From: Clostridia bacterium
GTDB taxonomy: Bacteria; Bacillota; Clostridia; Oscillospirales; Acutalibacteraceae
NCBI GenBank assembly: GCA_017399065.1
Contig: JAFQEL010000002.1
Coordinates: 1-64,000 of the forward strand
Reading direction: 5' to 3'
DNA length: 64,000 nt
Position numbers and translations under genes: made by a program. This document shows positions 16,769 to 25,847 of the stretch, in pieces. The notes below the pieces were generated by a model. It was not told where the DNA came from. It saw nothing but the letters and a program-made list of their open reading frames with translations, and did not search any database. Position 1 is the first letter of the stretch, and every line of letters starts with the position of its first letter.

Positions 16769-19700
16769 ATGTCAGGCATAGCAAATTTTACAAAAGGATT
16801 ATTTGAATACGACGAGCTGTCAAGGGCAATAGACAAAAGGATGTTGCCTATGGGTGTGCTCGGCCTGTCTCACATTCACAAGGTGCATTTTATTCACTCA
16901 CTCTGTGCCGAAAAGAAGAGGAAGGCACTCATCATCACACCCGATGAAAGCTCTGCATCAAAAACAGTAAGTGACCTTACGGCAATGGGCACAGCCGCCG
17001 CTCTCTACCCTGCAGGCGACTTCAGCTTCCGACCGACGCAGGCTCATTCGCACGATTATGAGCAGCAGAGGCTCGGCGTGCTTTCATCAATGGCACAGGG
17101 CACTGTTGAAGCCGTTGTAATGAGTGCCGAGGCGGCAATGCAGCTCACCATTGAGCCTCACATTCTCCGCAGAAACACAATGGTTATAGATGTCGGCAGC
17201 GAAATACTGCTTGATATGATTGCCGATGACCTTGTTGCCGCAGGCTATACAAGATGCGAGCTTGTCGAGGGCAGAGGCCAGTTTGCAATCCGCGGCGGAC
17301 TTATAGATATTTTTCCGCCGTCACTTGAAAACCCCGTAAGAATTGAGTTGTGGGGCGAAGAGGTTGACAGCATTGCCTACTTTGAGACTGATACACAGCG
17401 ACGCACAGAGCAAATCGGTCAGGTTATGATTACACCTGCAACGGGCATACTCTACGAAAGCCCCGAATCGCTTATAGGAATCATTGAGCAGCACAAGGCT
17501 ACACTCAAAGGTAAGGGCTCTGTAAAGGCAAAGGCTCTGCTTGACGAAGATATAGAAAAAATACGCAACGGTGTGCGAATCGAATCGCTCGACCGTTATC
17601 TGCCCCTGCTCGGCAACGGCGGTGCAACCGTATTCGAGCACGCAGAGGGCTATATGCTCTTTGTCTGCGAAACCTCTGCGGTTAAAACTCACGCTGAATC
17701 AAGCGAAAAATTACTGCACGAAGACATAAAAGCTATGTTTGAAGAAGGAGTGCTCTCCAAAGGAATGGACAGGTTTGCACTCAGCTTCGCAGAGCTTACC
17801 TCAATTTATGAAAAACGCCACGCGGTATATCTCGATAACCTGCCCCGAGGCAGTTTTGATACACCTGTCAAAAACCTTGTAACGCTTTCTGCAAGGCAGC
17901 TGCCGCCGTGGACAGGTCAGCTGACCGACCTTATTGAAGATGTCCGCCCTGCTATATCTAAGGGATACAGAGCCGTTGTATTTGCAGGCACTGACAAGGC
18001 TGCAAAATCGCTTGTGGAGGAGCTTCAGGACGAGGGAATCAACACAATGTACTTCCCCGTTGTGCCTGCGGAATTTCCTTCGGGCTGTGTGAGTGTTATC
18101 AACGGCAGTCTTTCATTCGGCTTTGAGTATCCTGCTGCAAAGGCAATCGTAATCACCTACGGCTCAAGGCAGGCAAACCTCGGCTCGCTCAGAAAAGCCA
18201 AAAAGAAAAACAAAGGTCAGACCTTCAACAGCCTCGATGAACTTCACAGAGGCGACTACGTTGTGCACGCAACACACGGCATCGGCATTTTCGACGGCAT
18301 AAACAGCCTCAATGCCGACGGTATGATTAAGGATTATATCAAAATCAAATATGCTAAGGACGGTGTACTTTACGTGCCCGTAACCCAGCTTGACCTTGTT
18401 ACAAAATACATCGGTCCGGGCAGTGAAACAAAAACTGTTTCACTCAACAAGCTCGGCAGTGATGACTGGACGAGAACACGCTCGCGTGTACGCTCAAGCG
18501 TCAAGGATATGGCGGCAGAGCTTATAAACCTCTACTCAAAGCGACTTAATATTCAGGGCTACGCATTCTCGCCCGACATTGATATGCAGAGTGACTTTGA
18601 GCGCAGGTTTGAGTTTGAAGAAACGGATGACCAGCTTCGCTGTATTGCCGAAATCAAGCGTGATATGGAAAAGCCGCATCCTATGGACAGACTGCTCTGC
18701 GGTGACGTAGGCTTCGGCAAAACAGAGGTTGCACTGCGTGCGGCATTCAAATGCGTTGCCGACGGAAAACAGTGTGCAATTCTTGTACCGACTACCCTGC
18801 TTGCAATGCAGCACTACCAGACAATCAAAAAGCGTTTCGACACATTCCCGATTGAATGTGATATGATATCACGATTCCGCACACCAAAGGAGCAGGAGAA
18901 GATTCTTGCAAACCTTCGCAGAGGCTCGCTCGACATAATTGTCGGCACACACAGACTTATTTCAAAAGACATTAAATTCAAAGACCTCGGTCTGGTTATA
19001 ATAGATGAAGAACAACGCTTCGGTGTTGAGCAGAAGGAAAAGCTCAAGGAGCTTTATCCTGCAGTCGATGTGCTCACGATGTCGGCAACCCCGATTCCGC
19101 GTACGCTCAATATGGCTATGTCGGGTATAAGAGATATGTCCACAATCGAAGAAGCACCTATGGACAGACATCCCGTGCAGACTTACGTTATCGAATACGA
19201 CCTCGACATTATAACTCAGGCAATCGAGCGTGAGCTTCGCAGAGGCGGTCAGGTATACTACATCCACAACCGTGTTGACGATATTGAGCGTTGTGCCGCA
19301 AGGCTTCACGATGCACTGCCCGATGCAAAAATCGTAATCGGCCACGGCAAGATGAGCGAGGACGAGCTGAGCGAAGTATGGCAGCAGATGCTCGAGGGCG
19401 AAGCCGACGTGCTCGTATGCACAACGATTATCGAAACAGGTGTCGATGTGCCAAATGCAAACACACTTATTATTGAAAACGCTGACAGAATGGGTCTTGC
19501 ACAGCTTCATCAGATAAGAGGACGAGTCGGCAGAAGCTCACGAAGGGCAAGTGCCTACTTCACATTCACACTCGGCAAAGAGCTGAGCGATATTGCAACA
19601 CACCGACTTGAAGCAATACGAGAATTTACCGAATTCGGAAGCGGCTTCAAAATTGCTATGCGTGACCTCGAACTGAGAGGCGCAGGTAACGTGCTCGGCG

Positions 19701-20239
19701 CACAGCAGCACGGCTATATGGAGGCTGTCGGCTACGAAATGTATGTCAAACTTCTCGGTGAAGCAATCAGCGAGGAGAAAGGCGAAGAGCCAACCGAGCC
19801 GACAAAGGAATGCCTTATTGACCTGCGTGTTGATGCTCACATTCCCGAAAAATATATTTCAAACGTACCGCAGAAGCTCGCAATGTACCGCAGAATTGCC
19901 GATATCAAAAACGAAGCCGATGCAGATGACGTGCTCGACGAGCTTATCGACCGTTTCGGTGACCCGCCGCCGAGTGTAACAGGACTTATCAACGTTTCCT
20001 TGCTCCGCAACTCTGCCGCGCAGCTCGGAATTTACGAAATCGGCCAGAAGATGAAGGTGCTTCACCTCTACCTTGAGCGACCCGATATGAGCAAGGTTGC
20101 CGCACTGATAACAACTATGGGCAAGCGTGCTTCGATCGTTGCCAAAGGTGCCAAGCCGTATATCGCGCTCAAGATCCTGCCCGGTGACGAGCCTATAGAG
20201 CTTCTCAGAAAAGCAATCTCAGCTATGGCAAACGCATAA
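16769..20239 (+). CDS. mfd: Transcription-repair coupling factor Mfd
   Basis: 1156 residues, full length. The N-terminal UvrB-like region contains LVEGRGQFAIRGGLIDIFPP. The RNA-polymerase-interaction (CarD-like) domain is near residue 495 (GDYVVHATHGIGIF). The translocase has Walker A GDVGFGKTE (about 645) and the DEEQ box in IIDEEQRFGV (about 747). Motif VI is QIRGRVGRS. The C-terminal domain (DLRVDAHIPEKYI...) is the regulatory D7. Mfd pushes stalled RNA polymerase off lesions and recruits UvrA. The ATG follows CAGGAGG. A modular palindromic element begins 12 nt after the stop. Confidence 0.97.
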   Translation: MSGIANFTKGLFEYDELSRAIDKRMLPMGVLGLSHIHKVHFIHSLCAEKKRKALIITPDESSASKTVSDLTAMGTAAALYPAGDFSFRPTQAHSHDYEQQRLGVLSSMAQGTVEAVVMSAEAAMQLTIEPHILRRNTMVIDVGSEILLDMIADDLVAAGYTRCELVEGRGQFAIRGGLIDIFPPSLENPVRIELWGEEVDSIAYFETDTQRRTEQIGQVMITPATGILYESPESLIGIIEQHKATLKGKGSVKAKALLDEDIEKIRNGVRIESLDRYLPLLGNGGATVFEHAEGYMLFVCETSAVKTHAESSEKLLHEDIKAMFEEGVLSKGMDRFALSFAELTSIYEKRHAVYLDNLPRGSFDTPVKNLVTLSARQLPPWTGQLTDLIEDVRPAISKGYRAVVFAGTDKAAKSLVEELQDEGINTMYFPVVPAEFPSGCVSVINGSLSFGFEYPAAKAIVITYGSRQANLGSLRKAKKKNKGQTFNSLDELHRGDYVVHATHGIGIFDGINSLNADGMIKDYIKIKYAKDGVLYVPVTQLDLVTKYIGPGSETKTVSLNKLGSDDWTRTRSRVRSSVKDMAAELINLYSKRLNIQGYAFSPDIDMQSDFERRFEFEETDDQLRCIAEIKRDMEKPHPMDRLLCGDVGFGKTEVALRAAFKCVADGKQCAILVPTTLLAMQHYQTIKKRFDTFPIECDMISRFRTPKEQEKILANLRRGSLDIIVGTHRLISKDIKFKDLGLVIIDEEQRFGVEQKEKLKELYPAVDVLTMSATPIPRTLNMAMSGIRDMSTIEEAPMDRHPVQTYVIEYDLDIITQAIERELRRGGQVYYIHNRVDDIERCAARLHDALPDAKIVIGHGKMSEDELSEVWQQMLEGEADVLVCTTIIETGVDVPNANTLIIENADRMGLAQLHQIRGRVGRSSRRASAYFTFTLGKELSDIATHRLEAIREFTEFGSGFKIAMRDLELRGAGNVLGAQQHGYMEAVGYEMYVKLLGEAISEEKGEEPTEPTKECLIDLRVDAHIPEKYISNVPQKLAMYRRIADIKNEADADDVLDELIDRFGDPPPSVTGLINVSLLRNSAAQLGIYEIGQKMKVLHLYLERPDMSKVAALITTMGKRASIVAKGAKPYIALKILPGDEPIELLRKAISAMANA

Positions 20240-20251
20240 ATAATATATTAC

Positions 20252-20619
20252 AATGAATTGATTTATCAATTCAAATCATGTTGCTTAAGCAACAAATCAT
20301 GGAGCGTTAAGCGAGAAATCATGGCGAAGCCAAATCATTAAAGCATAAAGAAAATGGATTGAATTTTCCTCGGTTCTGCTATCTTAAATGTATCAACTTT
20401 ATTGAGGCATTAAGACATAAAGACAACGGCACAAACTTTCTTCGGTGCCGCTATCTTAACTCTGTGTATCAACTTTATTGAGGCATTAAGACATAAAGAC
20501 AACGGCACAAACTTTTTTCGGTGCCGCTATCTTAACTCTGTGTATCAACTTTATTGAGGCATTAAAAAAATGATTTGCAAAAATAAATTTTGCGTGATTT
20601 GCGTTTTAAAAAACGCATT
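20252..20619 (+). repeat. Modular palindromic element, copy C (3 internal units)
   Basis: Begins AATGAATTGATTTATCAATT, then AAATCATG-linked hairpins (TTGCTTAAGCAA, a GAGCGTTAAGCGAG module, GGCGAAGCC). Three internal units follow; the ATTGAGG marks at 20401, 20477 and 20553 give a 76-bp period. The last two units are almost identical, differing by one base in the stretch before CGGTGCC. It ends with ATGATTTGC, CGTGATTTGC and the hairpin GCGTTTTAAAAAACGC. It fills the gap between mfd and DUF378 and is non-coding. Confidence 0.85.
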
Positions 20620-20691
20620 ATTAATGCATAATTTTTACCCTTTCGGTAATGCTATTACCGACCGTACAACGGTTGAAAAGGGGTGAAACAA

Positions 20692-20928
20692 ATGCTGGAT
20701 AAAACATCTCTTGCGCTGGTAATTATCGGTGCACTCAACTGGGGCAGTATCGGACTTTTCAAGTTTGATATAGTCGCATGGATTTTCGGCGGCCAGGCAT
20801 CTATCGCCAGCCGAATCGTCTACACGCTTGTCGCCCTTGCAGGTATCTGGTGCATCTCCCTGCTGTTCCGTACAGAGTCTGCAGGTGCAACTGTCATTAC
20901 CACGCACGATAACAACAATATGGATTGA
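20692..20928 (+). CDS. DUF378 small membrane protein
   Basis: 78 residues from the ATG at 20692 (AAGGGG with 8-nt spacing; a GTG at 20683 overlaps that site). It contains ALVIIGALNWGSIGLFKFDIVAWIFGG, the signature of DUF378 (YuzA-like) proteins, and a second span VYTLVALAGIWCISLLF. Two transmembrane helices are predicted, and the hydrophilic tail is rich in Thr, His and Asn. Function unknown; the family is widespread in Firmicutes. Confidence 0.88.
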   Translation: MLDKTSLALVIIGALNWGSIGLFKFDIVAWIFGGQASIASRIVYTLVALAGIWCISLLFRTESAGATVITTHDNNNMD

Positions 20929-20974
20929 CAGGTAAATTCAAGGGGAGTAAATCCCCATACATAGGAGTAAAATT

Positions 20975-22423
20975 ATGATAAGTGTTATTCCGATTCCCGA
21001 AAAAATTACATACAAAGGCGGCATCGTCGCACGTAAGAGCAACGTGAACCGCCTCATTGAAAGCAATCACGCTCTCGGTAACGAGGGGTATATTCTGCGT
21101 GCCGAGCCTGATTCAGTCACACTTATTGCCGAAACTCAGAAAGGTCTTTTTTACGCAGAACAAACTCTTAAACAGCTGATGGAGGCACCTGCCATACAGT
21201 GTATGGAAATCATCGACAGACCGAGGTTTGAGTACAGAGGCTTTATGCTCGACAGTGCACGCCATATGCAGAGCATTGACGAAATAAAGCGCCTTATCGA
21301 TGCCGCCGCACTGCTCAAATTCAACACTTTTCACTGGCACCTTTGCGACGACCAGGGCTACAGAATCGAAAGCCAAAAATTTCCGCTTTTAAACGAAAAA
21401 GGTTCATGGCGTGACGGTGACAATTTCGGTCCGATAAAATCCGACAAACTGTACGGCGGATACTACACTCAGGGCGAAATAAAAGAAATCGTTGCATACT
21501 GCAAAGAAAGATTTATCGATGTTGTGCCCGAAATTGACCTGCCGGGTCACACAACGGCACTCATCAGCTCATATCCCGAGCTTTCCTGCCGTAAGCTTCA
21601 GATACCCGTGCAGACAAGGCAGGGCATTTTTGAAGATGCACTTTGCATCGGCGACAAAAACACTCTGCCTTTTGTATGCGAACTGCTTGATGAAATTATC
21701 CCGCTCTTCCCCTGCGAGCGTTTTCATATCGGTGGCGACGAGGTCAAATACAGCCGCTGGAACGAATGCCCCAAATGCAGAGCAAAAAAGAAAGAACTCG
21801 GCTTTGAAAACTTCGCACAGCTTCAGTGGCACTTCACAAAGCAGGTTATCGACCACCTTAAAAAGCACGGCAAAACCGCAACCGTATGGAACGAAAGCCT
21901 TGCAGGCGGCAAGCTGACTGACGAGGCAACCGTACAGATGTGGCTTGACCCCAAAAAGCACAGCGTGCGTCACGCAAATCGTGGCGGAAATGTCATCACA
22001 AGTGATTTTTACCACTATTACTGCGACTATCCCTACCATATGACACCTCTGAAAAAAACATATTCTTTCAATCCCGTGCTCAAAGGAATTGCACCGATTA
22101 TGCAAAAGCACATAATCGGTGTCGAAGCACCCTTATGGACAGAGTATGTATGCGATTTTGATAAGCTCTGCTATATGTTCTTCCCCCGTATTGCGGCTGT
22201 CGCAGAGGTCGGCTGGAGCAAAAAAGAAAACCTTAACTCAACCGAATTTGAAAAAAGATTCAGAAAAATTACACCACTGCTCAAAAGTATAGGCATTAAT
22301 CCCGCAAAGCCCGAAGAGTGGAATCCGACTCCGCTTCAGCGTCTTTCCGGCACGCTGAAATTTTTCAGCGATAAGATTTCTGTTGATATTATAAAATCGT
22401 CATTGAACAACAGCAAAAAATAA
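20975..22423 (+). CDS. Beta-N-acetylhexosaminidase (GH20), cytoplasmic
   Basis: 482 residues. A GH20 N-terminal-like domain (about 1-85) precedes the (beta/alpha)8 barrel starting RPRFEYRGFMLDSARH. The catalytic pair is Asp255-Glu256 in HIGGDEV, and substrate residues are seen in WHLCDDQGYRIE, EIDLPGHTTA and TVWNESLAGG. The enzyme releases terminal GlcNAc or GalNAc through substrate-assisted catalysis. There is no signal peptide, so it likely acts on imported amino-sugar oligosaccharides or on recycled wall fragments in the cytoplasm. The ATG follows ATAGGAG. No transporter gene is adjacent. Confidence 0.92.
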   Translation: MISVIPIPEKITYKGGIVARKSNVNRLIESNHALGNEGYILRAEPDSVTLIAETQKGLFYAEQTLKQLMEAPAIQCMEIIDRPRFEYRGFMLDSARHMQSIDEIKRLIDAAALLKFNTFHWHLCDDQGYRIESQKFPLLNEKGSWRDGDNFGPIKSDKLYGGYYTQGEIKEIVAYCKERFIDVVPEIDLPGHTTALISSYPELSCRKLQIPVQTRQGIFEDALCIGDKNTLPFVCELLDEIIPLFPCERFHIGGDEVKYSRWNECPKCRAKKKELGFENFAQLQWHFTKQVIDHLKKHGKTATVWNESLAGGKLTDEATVQMWLDPKKHSVRHANRGGNVITSDFYHYYCDYPYHMTPLKKTYSFNPVLKGIAPIMQKHIIGVEAPLWTEYVCDFDKLCYMFFPRIAAVAEVGWSKKENLNSTEFEKRFRKITPLLKSIGINPAKPEEWNPTPLQRLSGTLKFFSDKISVDIIKSSLNNSKK

Positions 22424-22508
22424 TTAAAATACAGATTATATAAAAAAATTACATCAGAATATATCACCCACATACGGCAAAACTAATTAACGCGGAGGTG
22501 ATATTAAA

Positions 22509-22676
22509 ATGATGTGTGATAAGGAAAACAAGTGCATCCGTTGCAGCGTTTCACAGTGCAAGTATCACTGTAACACTTCCAACTACTGCACACTTGACAC
22601 AGTTTCAATCGGCACTCACGAGACTAATCCTACAAATCCCGAATGTGTTGACTGTAACTCTTTCGTAAAGAAATAA
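22509..22676 (+). CDS. DUF1540 Cys-rich mini-protein
   Basis: 55 residues beginning MMCDKENKCIRCSVSQCKYH. Eight Cys (positions 3, 9, 12, 17, 21, 27, 46, 49) in the spacing of DUF1540 suggest a metal-binding knuckle. A strong RBS (GGAGGTGAT) precedes the ATG. DUF1540 proteins are common in spore-forming and other Clostridia; the role is unknown. It is monocistronic, with a terminator 7 nt after the stop. Confidence 0.85.
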   Translation: MMCDKENKCIRCSVSQCKYHCNTSNYCTLDTVSIGTHETNPTNPECVDCNSFVKK

Positions 22677-22682
22677 AGCAGC

Positions 22683-22720
22683 AAAACCCTGACAGAATCG
22701 TCTGACTCTGTCAGGGTTTT
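22683..22720. terminator. Bidirectional terminator
   Basis: A perfect 14-bp stem AAAACCCTGACAGA (22683-22696) with its complement at 22707-22720. Runs of T follow in both directions. It ends DUF1540 (plus) and the thiamine-precursor ABC operon (minus). Confidence 0.9.
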
Positions 22721-22724
22721 ATGT

Positions 22725-23459
22725 TTACAGCAGTGAGAGAATTCTACGCTTATACTCCAGAAATTCCTCGGTAAGGTTAAAATTCTCATGCCTCGGCTTC
22801 GGCTCTTTTATAATTATCTCTCCCGCTATTCCTCCGGGCGATCCCGATAGCAGATATATTCTGTCCGAAATCAGAATTGCCTCGTCAATATCGTGGGTGA
22901 TGAAAAGTGTTGACATACGTATCTTCTCCATAACGTCAAGATACCACCTGTGCATCGAGCTTTTTGTAATGGTATCTAAAGCTGAAAACGGCTCGTCAAG
23001 CAGAGCAACGTCCTTCGAAAACGTATAAGTCCTCAGCAGTGCCGCACGCTGACGCATACCGCCCGAAAGCTGAGACGGATATTTCTTCTGCGTGCCCTCA
23101 AGACCGAACTGTGAAAACATCGACGACACCTGCCGACGTGCCTCTTTTTTCTTTACACCTTTCAGCAAAAGCGGTAAGGTGACGTTATCCTCAATTGTCC
23201 TGTAAGGCAGCAGCAGATCCTTCTGCAGCATATAGCTTATATGACCGGGCTGATTTGTTATGTCCTTTCCGTCAAGCAGCACCTGACCGCTGTCGGGGGT
23301 CAGCAGACCCGAAATAATGTTGAACAGCGTTGTCTTTCCGCCGCCGCTCACACCGAGTAAGCATACCAATTCGCCTTGTTTGAGTTCAATGGAAATATCC
23401 TTAAGAACGTGATTCCCGTCAAAGCTTTTACTGACATTTTTTACTTCTAACTTTTTCAT
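22725..23459 (-). CDS. thiZ: Thiamine-precursor ABC transporter, ATP-binding protein
   Basis: 244 residues from the ATG at 23459, which starts one base after the stop of the binding-protein gene; a longer frame would run into that gene. Walker A is LGVSGGGKTT, the signature is LSGGMRQRAALLRT, Walker B is VALLDEPFSALD and the switch is FITHDIDEA. This is the nitrate/sulfonate/taurine type of ATPase, as used by ThiXYZ systems. It couples ATP hydrolysis to uptake of a pyrimidine precursor such as HMP or formylaminopyrimidine. The substrate is inferred from the binding protein and from the TPP switches upstream. Last gene of the operon. Confidence 0.88.
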   Translation of the reverse strand: MKKLEVKNVSKSFDGNHVLKDISIELKQGELVCLLGVSGGGKTTLFNIISGLLTPDSGQVLLDGKDITNQPGHISYMLQKDLLLPYRTIEDNVTLPLLLKGVKKKEARRQVSSMFSQFGLEGTQKKYPSQLSGGMRQRAALLRTYTFSKDVALLDEPFSALDTITKSSMHRWYLDVMEKIRMSTLFITHDIDEAILISDRIYLLSGSPGGIAGEIIIKEPKPRHENFNLTEEFLEYKRRILSLL

Positions 23460-23460
23460 G

Positions 23461-24444
23461 TCATTCGGGAAGATAATCATTTGTAAAGCCGAAATCAGGG
23501 TCGATTTTATCTTCAAGAAGATTCTTTTCATTCAGCCAATTATAGAAAGCAGACCAACGCTCAGGGTCAAACTCTCCCCACTTTGAAGCATCGGCTATGT
23601 ATTCTTTTGCAAGATATTCCTGACTTGCGTATACAAGCTCGCTGTTTGATTTAAGCTCGGGAGCGGCATCCATCAGAATATCTGCGGCATCCTTCGGATT
23701 TTCTGTCGCATAGGTATATCCCTTTGAAAGTGCCTCAACAAAAGCCTTTGCTGTTTCGGGGTTTTCACCGAGCCAGGTATTATTTCCGATAATAACGGGT
23801 GTGTAATAATCAAACACAGAATTTATGTCTGCAAACTCAAAGTAATCTGTTTCAAGGCCTGCCGTTTCGCAGGCTACACCTGCCCAAGCATAGAAAATCC
23901 ATATAGCATCAACACTGCCGCTCTTAAGTGCCGATACTTCATCCGTAACCGTAGACGGAATCAACTCAACAAGGTCAAAATTACCTCCGTCAGCCTTCAT
24001 TACCTCACGTATCGTTTCTTTTTCTACATCCATATCCCAGGTTGCATATTTCTTGCCTTCAAGACCCTTAGGCGTATCCATACCTTCATCGGCACGTGAA
24101 ATAATGCCCGAAGTGTTATGCTGAATTATTGCAGCAACTGCAGTAACGGGAATTGCATCCTCACCGATAAAAGCAGGTGCGAGAGAATCCTGGAACGAAA
24201 CACCGAACTGGGCTTTGCCCGAGGCTACAAGTGCTTCCGCACCGCCTTCGGGCGGCTGAACGACTTCAACCTCAAGACCTGCTTCTTCAAAATAACCTTT
24301 TGCATCCGCAACAAAAATACCTGTATGATTTGTATTCGGTGTCCAGTCAAGAACTATTGTAATTTTATTTGCTTCATCTTTTTTACAGGCAGGCAAGCAA
24401 ATAATTATTGCAACAGCCAGCAATACGGCAATTATTTTTTTCAT
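23461..24444 (-). CDS. thiY: Thiamine-pyrimidine binding lipoprotein (NMT1/THI5-like)
   Basis: 327 residues. A lipoprotein signal ends in LPAC with Cys20. The mature protein starts with ITIVLDWTPNTNHTGIFVADAKGYF, the hallmark of NMT1/THI5-like binding proteins, and continues with a typical hinge. It captures a thiamine pyrimidine precursor outside the cell and hands it to the permease. The start overlaps the permease gene by 4 nt. Together with two upstream TPP switches the thiamine link is strong, although the exact ligand is not proven. Confidence 0.9.
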   Translation of the reverse strand: MKKIIAVLLAVAIIICLPACKKDEANKITIVLDWTPNTNHTGIFVADAKGYFEEAGLEVEVVQPPEGGAEALVASGKAQFGVSFQDSLAPAFIGEDAIPVTAVAAIIQHNTSGIISRADEGMDTPKGLEGKKYATWDMDVEKETIREVMKADGGNFDLVELIPSTVTDEVSALKSGSVDAIWIFYAWAGVACETAGLETDYFEFADINSVFDYYTPVIIGNNTWLGENPETAKAFVEALSKGYTYATENPKDAADILMDAAPELKSNSELVYASQEYLAKEYIADASKWGEFDPERWSAFYNWLNEKNLLEDKIDPDFGFTNDYLPE

Positions 24445-25205
24445 AGTTTTTTCTCCTTTTTATTCAAGTTACGGTATGGCATACATTTTTTCTCGGCAAA
24501 TCCGACCAATGCCATAAGAGCCAGAGAAATTGCCGATATAAGAAAAATAACGGCAAACATTTTATCAAAAGCGAAGGCTTTTTTTACCCTTGTCATATAT
24601 ACTCCGAGTCCGCCGAAGCCGCCCAACCATTCGCTTATTACTGCTCCGACAACGCTGTATGCCGCAGCTATCCTCAGACCTGAAAACAGTTGAGGTAATG
24701 CCGAAGGGAATTTGATATAACGGAAAATCTGTGTACGGTTTGCACCCATAGAACGCAGTAAGCCGATTGCATCTTTATCAGCACTTCTGAATCCGTCAAG
24801 CAGTCCGACTGTTACGGGAAAGAAAGTCGATATAACTATCAGTACTATTTTCGGCATCATTTCATATCCGAACCAGAGCACGAGAAGCGGTGCGATGGCA
24901 ACGGAAGGGATTGTTTGCGTGATAATAAGTAACGGATAAAATGCTTTGTACAGAATGTCAAATGTATCCATCAGCACAGCAGCACAAAATCCCACGCTTA
25001 CCCCGAGAAACAGTCCTATAAAAGCCTCTTGTAAAGTAATAACGGAATTTTCGAGGAGCAAAGGTAATTCGCTCACAAATGCCTTTATTACCTCTATTGG
25101 TGACGGCAGCATAAATGACGGTACAAGCCCGGTTGTACAAAGCAACTGCCATATAATCAGTAATGCGGCAACAGCGATGATTGATGCTATATTACGCTTC
25201 TGCAT
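24441..25205 (-). CDS. thiX: Thiamine-precursor ABC transporter permease
   Basis: 254 residues with six membrane spans, from IIAVAALLIIWQLLC at the N-terminus to MFAVIFLISAISLALMALVGF near the end. The EAA loop is in GLLRSMGANRTQIFRYIKFPSALPQLFSGLRIAAAY, the coupling site for the ATPase. Other features fit the SsuC/TauC/ThiX permease family. It overlaps the small thiamine-binding gene by 14 nt and the lipoprotein gene by 4 nt. Confidence 0.9.
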   Translation of the reverse strand: MQKRNIASIIAVAALLIIWQLLCTTGLVPSFMLPSPIEVIKAFVSELPLLLENSVITLQEAFIGLFLGVSVGFCAAVLMDTFDILYKAFYPLLIITQTIPSVAIAPLLVLWFGYEMMPKIVLIVISTFFPVTVGLLDGFRSADKDAIGLLRSMGANRTQIFRYIKFPSALPQLFSGLRIAAAYSVVGAVISEWLGGFGGLGVYMTRVKKAFAFDKMFAVIFLISAISLALMALVGFAEKKCMPYRNLNKKEKKL

Positions 25206-25494
25206 GTTTTTTTATCTTTTTGTCAATAGTCAGTATTTCTCCTTCCGGTCTGTAAACAACCTTAACGTAAGCGGAAACACTTTCTGCACCTGCTCTTACC
25301 GCAACGTGCTGACATTCCTTGACAATATCCATAAGCTGATTGTAGTCTTCGCCTTCAATTGTGGTTTCAAACGGACCTACGTGACAGTGCAGACCGCTGC
25401 TTTTGATAAACGCTATAACCTCGTCTACAATTCGGATGAGCTCGTCCTCATCCTTTACCTTGGGAAGAACCTGGATTGCGATACTTGCTTTCAT
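25192..25494 (-). CDS. Thiamine-binding MTH1187/YqgV-type protein
   Basis: 100 residues from the ATG at 25494 (RBS TTGGAGG). The ferredoxin-like fold pattern is MKASIAIQVLPKV at the start, LHCHVGPFETTIEGE in the middle and VSAYVKVVYRPEG near the end. It belongs to the MTH1187/YkoF-like thiamine-binding family, which often stands in front of thiXYZ. Cytoplasmic; it may hold thiamine or HMP inside the cell. First gene of the operon behind two TPP riboswitches. Confidence 0.85.
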   Translation of the reverse strand: MKASIAIQVLPKVKDEDELIRIVDEVIAFIKSSGLHCHVGPFETTIEGEDYNQLMDIVKECQHVAVRAGAESVSAYVKVVYRPEGEILTIDKKIKKHAEA

Positions 25495-25507
25495 AAATTT
25501 TACCTCC

Positions 25508-25548
25508 AAAAAATAAAAATTGCCTCCGCCGGAAAAAAGGCGAAGGCA
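25508..25548 (-). terminator. Expression-platform terminator of the second TPP switch
   Basis: A stem TGCCTCCGCC (25521-25530) with GGCGAAGGCA (25539-25548). Read on the minus strand it is followed by ATTTTTATTTTTT, just before the RBS of the thiamine-binding gene. It lies downstream of the TPP aptamer at 25595-25676. Confidence 0.85.
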
Positions 25549-25594
25549 GCTTGAAGTAATATCAGTTTACTGCAGATTACTGTTATACTTTATG

Positions 25595-25676
25595 CTTCCT
25601 ACGCCGGCATTATCCGGATCAGGTTTACGGGTCGCAGATACACCTGCCTCTCAGCCGCTCATAACGGCTCCCCGGG
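25595..25676 (-). ncRNA. TPP riboswitch (gene-proximal)
   Basis: On the minus strand the THI box elements appear in order: CGGGGAGCC, GGCTGAGAGG, ACCCG, AACCTGATCCGGATAATGCC and GGCGTAGGAAG. All conserved TPP-aptamer segments are present, including CTGAGA and the ACCTGA..GGATAATGCC core. It lies about 100 nt before the operon's first start and has its own terminator. Confidence 0.95.
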
Positions 25677-25690
25677 ATTTGAAATACGAA

Positions 25691-25727
25691 ACAAAAACAG
25701 GAGGACAACCTTTCGGAAGCCTCCTGT
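25691..25727 (-). terminator. Expression-platform terminator of the first TPP switch
   Basis: A stem ACAGGAGG (25720-25727 on the minus strand) with CCTCCTGT (25697-25704), with a partly paired internal region, followed on the minus strand by TTTTTG. It lies between the two TPP aptamers. Confidence 0.85.
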
Positions 25728-25746
25728 AAAAAATCCTTGGGTATGA

Positions 25747-25832
25747 CTTCCTACGGCGGCATTATCCGCATCAGGTTATAGGGTCGAAGTTCGATTACTT
25801 CCTCTCAGCCTGCCTTTACAAGCTCCCCTGTA
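25747..25832 (-). ncRNA. TPP riboswitch (promoter-proximal)
   Basis: The minus strand reads CAGGGGAGCT, GGCTGAGAGG, GACCCTATAACCTGATGCGG, ATAATGCCG and CGTAGGAAG, a complete THI box. It is the first of two aptamers in the leader of the thiamine-precursor operon. The stem-3 region differs from that of the second copy, so this is not a recent exact duplication. Confidence 0.95.
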
Positions 25833-25847
25833 TTTATTTCGCTTGCT

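Noticed and set aside
22509-22676. Ferredoxin or metallothionein
   Set aside because: The Cys spacing fits DUF1540 and not a 4Fe-4S ferredoxin or a metallothionein pattern.
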